9,550 nucleotides of DNA. Source: Rhodospirillales bacterium. GTDB taxonomy: Bacteria > Pseudomonadota > Alphaproteobacteria > Rhodospirillales > JAOUPW01. Made by a program: the position numbers and the translations under genes. The notes beneath the pieces are model-generated. The model was not told the DNA's origin and made no database searches. It saw only the letters and a list, made by a program, of their open reading frames with translations. The stretch is taken from contig JAOUPW010000037.1 of NCBI GenBank assembly GCA_029879665.1, forward strand, positions 1 through 9,550, given 5' to 3'. This document shows positions 1 to 5,866 of the stretch, in pieces; the stretch's first letter is position 1; each line of letters begins with the position of its first letter.

Positions 1-388
1 TCCATGGTCGGCGGGCCACCGAAATATTCGCTTAGCCCCATGGACAACAATTGCCTATAAAGCCGTATATCGTTATCTACACCGACGAGTAACACTTTGC
101 TGTCGGGGGAACAGACTTCCGCTAGCCCTTCAAGGGTTTGGAATAATGCATCGCCACGTTCGGAAGTTTCAACAATCAGAGCCTGGGGCGTTTCGTTTTC
201 GCTCAGGAATGCGATTGCTTCTCCGATCCCACCGGAATAGATCGTTATTTTAGAGCGCACAAAGGCATGATTCCCCTGCAACGCCTGAACGGCAGCGGAA
301 GTGTCTTCGTTTAATACAAAAGCGCCGATGGAAAGTCTAAGAATAACCCGTCTCCCTTCGCAGCATATTCCTCAATTACAGAGCTCAA
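1..388 (-). CDS. cpaE: CpaE/TadZ pilus-assembly ATPase, N-terminal part (cut by window edge, likely frameshifted start)
   Basis: CpaE/TadZ proteins are MinD-like ATPases that place the Tad (Flp) pilus machine in the cell. They carry an N-terminal atypical response-regulator-like domain before the ATPase. Only that N-terminal domain is inside the window. The main reading frame shows RLSIGAFVLNED, then KITIYSGGIGEAIAFL, ALIVETS, and VLLVGVDNDIRLYRQLLSMG followed by LSEYFGGP, which is the usual alpha/beta receiver-like pattern of CpaE. The ATPase motifs lie beyond base 1. It follows cpaD by 6 bp if it starts at TTG 388. The start is odd. The main frame is closed upstream by a TGA at 372-374 and has no ATG. 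A CpaE-like start (TTG, then SSVIEEYAAKGDG) is read in the other frame from 388 and stops at 311. One missing base near 338-360 would join the two. This may be a real frameshift, a sequence error, or a rare start codon. The family assignment is firm, the start is not. Confidence 0.82.
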
Positions 389-394
389 ACAGGA

Positions 395-1057
395 CTATTT
401 AACAGTACCTTCTTCACCCTTGGTTTCCACTCCTTTGGTCTTGAAAGACTCAAGTATATTGCCAAGACGGTTTGGATCATCCGGGGCCAGAGCTTCCGGG
501 CCCAACAAGTCTCCCGGATTGGAAATCATCAGGCCGATATTGCGTTGATAGGCGCAGCCAAAATTCGAATGCGGTCTGTTGGACGGACTGAATGCGGATT
601 CTCCAGACCAGTCTCCGCATTCAGGAACTTTGATCTTGTATCCCCGGAAACTAACGACCACGACATCTTCTGTGCCAATCGTGGATTGACCTGGTTTGAC
701 AATGATATCGGTCGAAGAAACCCCTTCGGAGACAAGCGAGTCACGAACGGTGTTCAGACGTGAAATGACACTCGGATCGGATTCCCCCGAAACAGATGAA
801 ACGAGGACGGGTGTCTTTGCGACGCGGTGAAATTCACGTACAAACCCTTGAATACGACTTTTAGATCGTGAATCGATCGTATTTCCACCGTCCGTAAATT
901 TAACGGCCATGGTGAATGTTTTCTTTTCCGCCTTAATTGGGAATCTTTCCTGTAAAAACGGCGAGCGCGGCTCAGCACAGGACGAGACCAGTAAAACGGC
1001 GCCCATGAGAAGGAATACTGAAAATCTTTGGAATGTTCGGCTGAGTATTTCAATCAT
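395..1057 (-). CDS. cpaD: CpaD, Tad/Flp pilus assembly lipoprotein
   Basis: This is the outer-membrane-linked lipoprotein of the Tad pilus system, thought to work with the CpaC secretin. The 220-residue product begins with a lipoprotein signal peptide: a basic n-region, the hydrophobic FLLMGAVLLV, and a lipobox VSSC with the predicted lipidated cysteine at residue 27. The middle (about 50-120) contains GNTIDSRSKSRIQGF and RLNTVRDSLVSEGVSSTDI, reminiscent of OmpA-like periplasmic folds; that comparison is inference. The C-terminal half carries the CpaD family signature: CGDWSG, then SNFGCAYQRNIGLMISNPGDL. The two cysteines there (CGDW and FGCA) are typical of the family. It starts 4 bp after the cpaC stop and ends 6 bp before the apparent cpaE TTG, so translation is probably coupled. 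The Shine-Dalgarno is weak (GGA within the cpaC end). Length is normal for CpaD. Confidence 0.94.
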   Translation of the reverse strand: MIEILSRTFQRFSVFLLMGAVLLVSSCAEPRSPFLQERFPIKAEKKTFTMAVKFTDGGNTIDSRSKSRIQGFVREFHRVAKTPVLVSSVSGESDPSVISRLNTVRDSLVSEGVSSTDIIVKPGQSTIGTEDVVVVSFRGYKIKVPECGDWSGESAFSPSNRPHSNFGCAYQRNIGLMISNPGDLLGPEALAPDDPNRLGNILESFKTKGVETKGEEGTVK

Positions 1058-1061
1058 GGTT

Positions 1062-2486
1062 TCATTCCATCATGTAACCGATCGGGCCCAAAAAGTTGGG
1101 AAAGCTGTCGAAATTTTCCCCTTTGCCGTATTGTTTATGAAGCCGGCCGAGAAGATACAGATCGGAATCTGCCGGAGACACAAAACCATCGGTGGGGAGG
1201 GCAAGCTGCCTTCCTTTTTTGGGCGGACGGATCAAATAAGCCGTCACCATGATGACCAGTTCGGTGCGATTGTTTATAAAGTCATGGCTGCGGAACAATG
1301 CGCCCAGGATAGGCAGGTTTTTTATCCAAGGGGCACCGGTCATGGTCGTAACGTCTTTGTCTTCCAGCAAACCCGCGATCATCAGGCTTCCACCGCTGGC
1401 CAGCATGACCGTGCTCGAGGCGCGCCGGTTCGCGGTGCCGCTGATAACGGTTCCGTCACCCAGGGTAAGTTGATTTTCGGCGCTTACCCGGCTGACTTCT
1501 GTTTGAATTCGAATATTTATCTGGTTGTTCGCCATAACAACGGGCGTAAAGCTGAGAGCGACGCCAAATGTCTTCAAGGTATAGGTAGGAGTTCCGCTAT
1601 CCGTCGCGATGCCGGAAACCGTCGGATATTCACCGCCGGCAAGAAAGTTTGCCGTTTCGCCGGATGTTGCGATCAGGGTTGGTTCCGATAGGGTTTTGAG
1701 CAGGCCGTGTGTTTCAAGGGTGTTGAAGGTTGGCGCGCCAATACCAAGCGTATTGATGCCAACGGCCCCGGAAATCACCGTTGCGGGACTGACTGTCGAT
1801 GTCATGTTGAAGGGTTCGCCGAGAATATTTCCGTCCAAGGTGGTATTAAACCCAAGTTTCTTGGTGATGCTTCGTTCCATTTCTGCGATTTTCACCTGAA
1901 GCATGACCTGGGTATCGCCGGAAATCCTCACCATATTGATAATTTCAGTCCCTTCCGGAATGAATCTTTTGAGAATGCCTAGGGCATCCGAAGCATCTTT
2001 CGGGGTTGGCGCCGTGCCGCTGATGACGACACTACCGTTGACGCCTTCCAGCTTGATGCTTGTTTTGGGAAGGTAGGAATGAATGGATTTAAGGGCGCTT
2101 TTCAGTTCCGGTTCGACTCGAACAGCCAGGTGAAGGATGACGTTCCCGTCGTTTCCGACAAAGAAGACATTGGTTTCCCCAAATGCCTTGCCGACCATAT
2201 AGGCCTGGCGGGGTGTTTTAACGATAATGTCAGCGATACCCGGCGTAGCAATGACCACATCACGCGCGGGTAAGGGCAGGTCAATAAGTTGCGCCTTATT
2301 TAGAGAAAGTGTAACGACCTGCGGTTCCAGGCTGGTATCGGGCGCGGGAACGGAGGCGGCCGTCCTGGGCACCACCTGTTGGGCATGAGACGAAGCTCCG
2401 CTCATGAGAAAAAAAGCGGAAATACAGATCATCGCAGATAAAGCGAACCGACCTCCACGAAAAAGAAACATGTCCCCTGGCCTCAT
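1062..2486 (-). CDS. cpaC: CpaC/RcpA, Tad pilus outer-membrane secretin
   Basis: This protein forms the outer-membrane channel for the Flp pilus. The 474-residue product has a signal peptide ending near residue 35 (SSHA before QQVV). A periplasmic secretin N-terminal domain follows (about 50-125: LSLNKAQLIDLPLPARDV, VGKAFGETNVFF). Next is a BON-like segment (about 125-190: VNGSVVISGTAPTPKDASDA). The secretin core spans roughly 190-420: LLKTLSEPTLIATSGETANF with LAGGEYP, then ASGGSLMIAGLL and WIKNLPILGALFRSHDF, ending in NRTELVIMVTAYLIRP, all diagnostic of the bacterial type II/III secretion secretin family. A soluble tail of about 50 residues follows. The start ATG overlaps the cpaB stop as ATGA, indicating coupling. 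A second ATG at 2471 (residue 6) has a GAGG about 9 bases upstream and may be the true start. Nothing is truncated. Confidence 0.97.
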   Translation of the reverse strand: MRPGDMFLFRGGRFALSAMICISAFFLMSGASSHAQQVVPRTAASVPAPDTSLEPQVVTLSLNKAQLIDLPLPARDVVIATPGIADIIVKTPRQAYMVGKAFGETNVFFVGNDGNVILHLAVRVEPELKSALKSIHSYLPKTSIKLEGVNGSVVISGTAPTPKDASDALGILKRFIPEGTEIINMVRISGDTQVMLQVKIAEMERSITKKLGFNTTLDGNILGEPFNMTSTVSPATVISGAVGINTLGIGAPTFNTLETHGLLKTLSEPTLIATSGETANFLAGGEYPTVSGIATDSGTPTYTLKTFGVALSFTPVVMANNQINIRIQTEVSRVSAENQLTLGDGTVISGTANRRASSTVMLASGGSLMIAGLLEDKDVTTMTGAPWIKNLPILGALFRSHDFINNRTELVIMVTAYLIRPPKKGRQLALPTDGFVSPADSDLYLLGRLHKQYGKGENFDSFPNFLGPIGYMME

Positions 2487-3445
2487 CTTTGCCCCATCTC
2501 AACGGTTGACGGGTTGGCTCCGCGATATACCGTAATTGAACGGTTGCTACTGCGTGTTACAGGAACTGACTTTTCCTGCTTTGATTCCGTGGTTGTTGAT
2601 TGCGGCGCCCGTCGTTGAGCTCCTCCCGAGAACCCATATAACCCCATCAGAGCAGGGCTAACTTCCATGTCGCTTGAATATGGCACAGCAGCTTGTGATG
2701 ACACCGGTTCAAGAGCAAGGCTGCGCAATGATAGGCTAAGCGTACCCATCTGCCGCGCGATTGAAAGAAGTTGAACTTCGCGGGGGGTTACCTCAAGAGT
2801 AATCGTTTTAGCAACGCCGGCCTTTTCTTTCTGGTCGGAAATGGACTGATCAATGGCCAGAACGTTTACATTTTCCATGATGGTTTCGGCGGTATAACGC
2901 AAAATTTCGCCATTAATAAGCTCTCGCGACACCGAACTGGCGATGTTCATTTGATTCCGCATATCCAGTAACAGGATTACATCAACCCGATCCCCGGGGC
3001 GGACAAAACCAGCTCCTCCGGTTATAAGATTGACCGAAATCGGAAAAGCCCGTTTCCCTTTGGGCAAAACACCGGAAAGAAATCCGGCAGTGCCGCGTTT
3101 GAACAACCTTTTAGGTGTAATCGGCTCGCCGGCGGCCAAACCACTGATTACCACGGACCCGATTACCTGATCTTCAAGCGTCGAGCTTCCTTTGCGGGCG
3201 GAAATATAGCTCTCGATCACCCCTGATTCCGGCCATTGCTGCCAGCGTATGATGCTGCTCGTGATGACCGTTCCAGCCGCAATGTCCCTGTCCGCCACAA
3301 GCACTTCAACCTGAGATGACTTGCTCTCAGCAATGACTTTTTCGACTTCTTGTTCCTGAGTCGCAAGAAATTGGCGGACAAGATAAACTGTCCCGCCCGC
3401 GGCAACTAAGGCCAAAACGATGAGTCCCACCAAGGCTAATCGCAT
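2483..3445 (-). CDS. cpaB: CpaB/RcpC, Tad pilus assembly protein
   Basis: CpaB/RcpC is an inner-membrane-anchored periplasmic protein of Tad pilus assembly, thought to stabilise or gate the secretin. The 320-residue product has one N-terminal membrane segment (about 3-24: LALVGLIVLALVAAGGTVYL). A short coiled linker is followed by a SAF domain beginning VEVLVADRDIAAGTVIT (about 46-110). The RcpC/CpaB domain contains GFVRPGDRVDVILL (about 146-159), and a later conserved block is ITLEVTPREVQLLSIARQMG with LSLSLR following. The Gln/Ser-rich C-terminus (about 270-320) looks disordered. It is the first gene of the minus-strand cpa cluster here and overlaps cpaC by 4 bp. The ribosome-binding site is not obvious. 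Flp pilin (pilA) and prepilin peptidase (cpaA) genes, commonly just upstream, are not present in this window. Confidence 0.97.
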   Translation of the reverse strand: MRLALVGLIVLALVAAGGTVYLVRQFLATQEQEVEKVIAESKSSQVEVLVADRDIAAGTVITSSIIRWQQWPESGVIESYISARKGSSTLEDQVIGSVVISGLAAGEPITPKRLFKRGTAGFLSGVLPKGKRAFPISVNLITGGAGFVRPGDRVDVILLLDMRNQMNIASSVSRELINGEILRYTAETIMENVNVLAIDQSISDQKEKAGVAKTITLEVTPREVQLLSIARQMGTLSLSLRSLALEPVSSQAAVPYSSDMEVSPALMGLYGFSGGAQRRAPQSTTTESKQEKSVPVTRSSNRSITVYRGANPSTVEMGQR

Positions 3446-3497
3446 AACTATTTAACTACCATTTCAACTTCTTGTTAAAGCCCAAAACTTAAGGCGA

Positions 3498-3526
3498 ATT
3501 ATATCTATAAAGCCCTAAAACATAAA
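3498..3526 (-). promoter_or_regulatory. Candidate sigma-70 promoter of the cpaBCDE operon
   Basis: Read on the minus strand, a perfect TATAAT lies at 3503-3498 and a weak -35 (TTTATG) at 3526-3521, with a 17-base spacer. This would start transcription about 45-50 bases before the cpaB ATG. The -10 is strong but the -35 matches only three of six bases, and the AT-rich setting raises the chance of a false match. No CtrA-type TTAA-N7-TTAA site was found; the TTAA pairs nearby have spacings of 10 and 19. Confidence 0.38.
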
Positions 3527-3883
3527 GAAATAGAAGATTCCGTCACTTGTCCAAATTAAGGTTAGTTTCTGGAGTTCCTCAATCTTATTATTTATCTCCC
3601 GCTAGCGAACAACCGTTCAAAGACGATATTCGAATAAAATATATAAATATTTAACCGACACGGCAGACCTAAAGCTCCTAAATTTTTTAACACCGTCTCT
3701 CAAGGAGAGTTTTCTTGAATGCTTGGACCCGAAAGTCTTTGCGTTATTTGTAGTGAGCGAATCACTCAGTTCATCATACTAAAAACCATTTGTTTCCAAT
3801 TCATTAATTGCTCTTTTGACACACCCCATTATTAACCCTCCGTTATTGAGTCAAAACCCTCCCCAGGGGAAGGGGGTGAAGCA

Positions 3884-3913
3884 ATGTCTGCGGAAGTAGC
3901 GACAAGTCATTGA
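3884..3913 (+). other. Nine-codon mini-ORF with good ribosome-binding spacing
   Basis: ATG at 3884 encodes MSAEVATSH and then a TGA. AGGGGG at 3871-3876 sits 7 bases upstream of the ATG, an ideal Shine-Dalgarno distance. About 80 bases further on is the terminator-like structure at 4017-4040, so the arrangement resembles a leader-peptide unit. However, no plus-strand gene follows for nearly 2 kb and no regulatory codon run is seen. It may be chance. Confidence 0.15.
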
Positions 3914-4016
3914 ATGCAATAATCTATTTATTCATTTAGCCGGCTTCAAATTTTACTGAAATGATAAATAATAGAGAACTCGACCTCATTGCCCGGCCTT
4001 CGACAGGTTTGGCTTG

Positions 4017-4040
4017 AGGCCGATTAGGGCCTGTTTTTTT
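4017..4040 (+). terminator. Short Rho-independent terminator-like hairpin
   Basis: AGGCC (4017-4021) can pair with GGCCT (4028-4032) around a six-base loop, followed by G and seven T (4034-4040) on the plus strand. The stem is only 5 bp but all but one pair are GC. An upstream copy of GGCCT (3995-3999) could pair with the same AGGCC instead, giving an alternative fold. No gene lies upstream on the plus strand, so if it works it would end an unannotated small transcript. Confidence 0.35.
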
Positions 4041-4111
4041 CTTTCCCTCATGGATCAAGGATCGCATGCAGCGGCCAGATTCGATGCTTGGGGGGAGGGG
4101 AGGGGCGCAAT

Positions 4112-4136
4112 ATTACTTAATGAATAAATAAGTAAT
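4112..4136. repeat. AT-rich inverted repeat, 8-bp arms
   Basis: ATTACTTA at 4112-4119 is repeated in inverted form as TAAGTAAT at 4129-4136, with a 9-base spacer. A G-run (six G, A, four G, A, four G at 4090-4105) lies just to its left. No T-run follows, so a protein-binding dyad or a DNA structural element is as likely as a transcript hairpin. Confidence 0.45.
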
Positions 4137-4269
4137 TATTTATAAAATGCAGAAAATGTCATACCTTTCAAAGTAATTCAGCTAATTTTCCATCAACAGA
4201 GAGCTTCGCTTCCGAATCGCCGCGTTAGGGTGTAAATATTAAGAATAAGGTATTTCTGGGTATTAAGTA

Positions 4270-4315
4270 TATGTATAATAGATTTTATACTAAGTCGAAT
4301 GACTTCATATACATA
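4270..4315. repeat. Nested AT-rich dyad, operator-like
   Basis: The centre is AAGTC-gaat-GACTT (4292-4305), flanked at equal distance by TATA on each side (4286-4289 and 4308-4311). A further pair TATGTATA (4270-4277) and TATACATA (4308-4315) forms an offset outer inverted repeat. The element lies about 100 bases past the stop codon of the XRE regulator. The symmetry is compatible with a regulator-binding site, but no promoter is clearly attached to it. Confidence 0.4.
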
Positions 4316-4416
4316 AAATTCAGAAGTAATATTTTATTTTTAGAGTTTTTATTTATAAACACAGATGCAGGCGATGTTAAAGCCGAGTCTTCATCGGAAA
4401 TCTCATGGCGCAGGGC

Positions 4417-4845
4417 TTATTTGGATAGCGATTTGATGAATTGATATAGGTGTTTGCGAGTAAGCGGATCTTTTATTTTGAAATAGTTATGAATTAATTC
4501 CACGGCCTCACGGGATGTGATGTGTTCATATTCGACGGGCGACTGTTTTTGGTCGGAAAGTCCTTTCCCTTTAGCTCCCTTGCGTTCCTTCTCTTTTGCT
4601 TCGAATCCATCAAAAAAGAAGGAGACATCCACACCTAATGTCTTGGCGATTTTGTATAAATTGCTCGCGCCAATCCGGTTGGAGCCCTTTTCATATTTTT
4701 GAATTTGTTGGAACGTCACCCCGATCGCTTCCCCGAGTTTGCTTTGGCTAAGGCGGTGTCCAATCCGTTGAGCCCGAACCCGAGATCCAACATGGATATC
4801 TATAGGGTCAGGAGGACCATGAGGTTTCTCTTTAATTTTCATCAT
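4417..4845 (-). CDS. XRE/Cro-C1 family helix-turn-helix transcriptional regulator
   Basis: A cytoplasmic DNA-binding protein of 142 residues. The N-terminal part (about 13-80) is a full HTH_3 domain: DPIDIHVGSRVRAQRIGHRL, then SQSKLGEAIGVTFQQIQKYEKGSNRIGAS (helix-turn-helix about 33-53), ending LYKIAKTLGVDVSFFFDG. A charged Lys/Glu-rich linker (81-100) leads to a short C-terminal helix pair, SREAVELIHNYFKIKDPLTR and HLYQFIKSLSK. This layout is typical of a widespread alphaproteobacterial XRE subfamily; its target is unknown. The gene stands alone between cpaB and the phosphate genes with long AT-rich flanks. Two adjacent ATG codons (4845 and 4842) are possible starts and neither has a strong ribosome-binding site. 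It could act on the cpa promoter or on itself, but only its position suggests this. Confidence 0.9.
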   Translation of the reverse strand: MMKIKEKPHGPPDPIDIHVGSRVRAQRIGHRLSQSKLGEAIGVTFQQIQKYEKGSNRIGASNLYKIAKTLGVDVSFFFDGFEAKEKERKGAKGKGLSDQKQSPVEYEHITSREAVELIHNYFKIKDPLTRKHLYQFIKSLSK

Positions 4846-5111
4846 AATATTTTGGCTACCTGCTTCCGGGGCGACTCGGAAAATGACGAGAAGGTAAATA
4901 AACGAAAGCGATCAGATAAAGCGCAAGAACTATAAAACACTGAAATAAGGATTGCGAGTGGCCAGATTATTTTTTTGAATATTTTTCCTGGAGATTTGCA
5001 TTTTGCATTTTGACGTAATGTTTCTAATATATTCAGAATATACGAGGTCAGGTTTCTTTGGCGTTTAAGAGACTTTATTTTTAATATTTTTTGTTTCCTT
5101 TTTACATTCAT
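4842..5111 (-). CDS. Doubtful small membrane protein ORF upstream of the XRE regulator
   Basis: An 89-codon frame with an ATG at 5111. I do not recognise it. Features are a very basic N-terminus (MNVKRKQKILKIKSLKRQRN), one hydrophobic stretch near residues 48-64 (IIWPLAILISVFYSSCA), and a Ser/Phe-rich end. It stops with TGA inside the ATG of the regulator (ATGA, 4-base overlap), which is the arrangement of coupled genes. Against it are AT-driven Lys/Ile/Asn content, a weak AAGAG about 9 bases before the ATG, and lack of any recognised motif. It is probably noncoding, but the overlap and membrane segment keep it open. Confidence 0.2.
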   Translation of the reverse strand: MNVKRKQKILKIKSLKRQRNLTSYILNILETLRQNAKCKSPGKIFKKIIWPLAILISVFYSSCALSDRFRLFTFSSFSESPRKQVAKIL

Positions 5112-5701
5112 ATTCCATAGCTCTTAAAAAAATAAATCAGATTATTTTATATCGAAAAAAAATCTCAAAGTTTTTTTGGATTGAATGATTATTTTTATAA
5201 AACAATTTAAGTCTATTTTTTTATGTGAAAAATTTCATTTCGATTTTTATTTTTTTAAAAAACGGAACAATGAATTTTATCAGTTCATAAACCGATCTCT
5301 GTTCAGCGATATCCGCAGATTTATATCCATGCTCCGGTGACAGATATTATCTTAAGCCGGGTCCGTAATATTACAAATGCAGAGAAGATGATTTCGGCAT
5401 ATTGGTGCGCCGATGGATGATTCGAATTTTATATGTTGATAGTGTGAGTTCGGATCAACATTTCGATTATTCCGTTCTCGGCGAGGATATAAATTGATTA
5501 CTGCCTGGAAGGGCAATCCAAAACTTGCGGCGCGTAATGTGTTATCTGCGAAAGCACCCGCGTCCTGGTATGATCTTATCCTCTAAAAGGGAACATGGAT
5601 AATTGATGAAATCCGGTACATTCAAACTTTTGAAGAAAGGCGAAAAACGAACCTTAAAAAAACTTTGAAAATGATAGAATTTTCGAAAAGTTATGCGGTT
5701 T

Positions 5702-5730
5702 TTCAGGATTGTCTGTTAACTTTATATAAT
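5702..5730 (+). promoter_or_regulatory. Candidate promoter of the DUF47-pit operon
   Basis: A perfect TATAAT at 5725-5730 is preceded at 17 bases by TTCAGG (5702-5707), a poor -35. It would give a leader of about 130 bases before the GTG start. A second -10-like box, TATACT at 5793-5798, is closer to the gene but also lacks a good -35. Because phosphate uptake genes are often PhoB-controlled, I looked for a Pho box (CTGTCA direct repeats) and saw none that is convincing; an activator could still explain the poor -35. Confidence 0.3.
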
Positions 5731-5854
5731 TCTCAGATAAATTAAGATCATAATCGTATTTATCCTTATTTCTGGATGACTTGATTATATTCTATACTTA
5801 ATCAGTTTAAGGATGGGTTTCCTATTAATGCGGCCGTCAATCGGCGGCGAGCGC

Positions 5855-5859
5855 GAGGA
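5855..5859 (+). promoter_or_regulatory. Ribosome-binding site that decides the DUF47 start
   Basis: GAGGA at 5855-5859 is 7 bases before the GTG at 5867, which is ideal. The upstream in-frame ATG at 5813 has AAGG directly abutting it (no spacing), and the ATG at 5828 has AAGGA 14 bases away. The GTG is therefore preferred. Confidence 0.6.
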
Positions 5860-5866
5860 TAAGTTT

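Larger units (their letters stand above)
3446..4416. other. Gene-free intergenic region between cpaB and the XRE regulator, rich in small inverted repeats
   Basis: About 970 bases with no convincing gene on either strand; both strands are full of stops and no Flp pilin-like (short, hydrophobic GxxxxEYxLI) peptide is encoded. It contains the cpaB promoter candidate and several short hairpins: CTCTC-aag-GAGAG followed by TTTTCTT at 3697-3716, and AGTGA-gcgaa-TCACT at 3752-3766. A nine-codon ORF with a strong Shine-Dalgarno-like G-run lies at 3884-3913. A GGCCT/AGGCC/GGCCT arrangement ending in a T-run lies at 3995-4040, a G-run at 4090-4105, and two AT-rich inverted repeats at 4112-4136 and 4270-4315. 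A TTGACA at 3816-3821 lacks a partner -10 at normal spacing. Confidence 0.6.
5112..5866. other. AT-rich intergenic region before the DUF47-pit operon
   Basis: No secure gene. Bases 5120-5280 are dominated by runs of A and T (for example T/A tracts around 5127-5133, 5155-5175, 5215-5225, 5248-5262), suggestive of intrinsically curved DNA. Bases about 5330-5600 are visibly less AT-rich and include an ATG frame (5417-5602) broken by one in-frame TGA at 5495-5497. A 20-codon basic frame (5606-5668) has no ribosome-binding site. TTCAAA-ct-TTTGAA at 5621-5634 is a small palindrome. The last 110 bases hold promoter-like TATAAT (5725-5730) and TATACT (5793-5798) boxes for the plus-strand operon. Confidence 0.55.

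Noticed and set aside
909..1691. 260-codon plus-strand frame across cpaD and cpaC
   Set aside because: It lies antisense to two clear pilus genes, has no domain, and its start and end ignore the gene boundaries. It is a shadow of the coding bias of cpaC.
3697..3716. CTCTC-aag-GAGAG hairpin followed by TTTTCTT as a terminator
   Set aside because: The stem is only 5 bp with a three-base loop, the T-run is broken, and no plus-strand transcript is expected before it.
4995..5011. Short tandem repeat of TTTTGCA-like units
   Set aside because: Only about two copies in AT-rich DNA; too short to be called a repeat element.
5495..5497. In-frame TGA as a selenocysteine codon
   Set aside because: No SECIS-like hairpin is visible right after it and the peptide on either side matches no selenoprotein I know; decay or chance is simpler.
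5606..5668. 20-codon basic peptide MKSGTFKLLKKGEKRTLKKL
   Set aside because: No ribosome-binding site at proper distance, Lys content follows from AT-rich DNA, and nothing nearby gives it a role.
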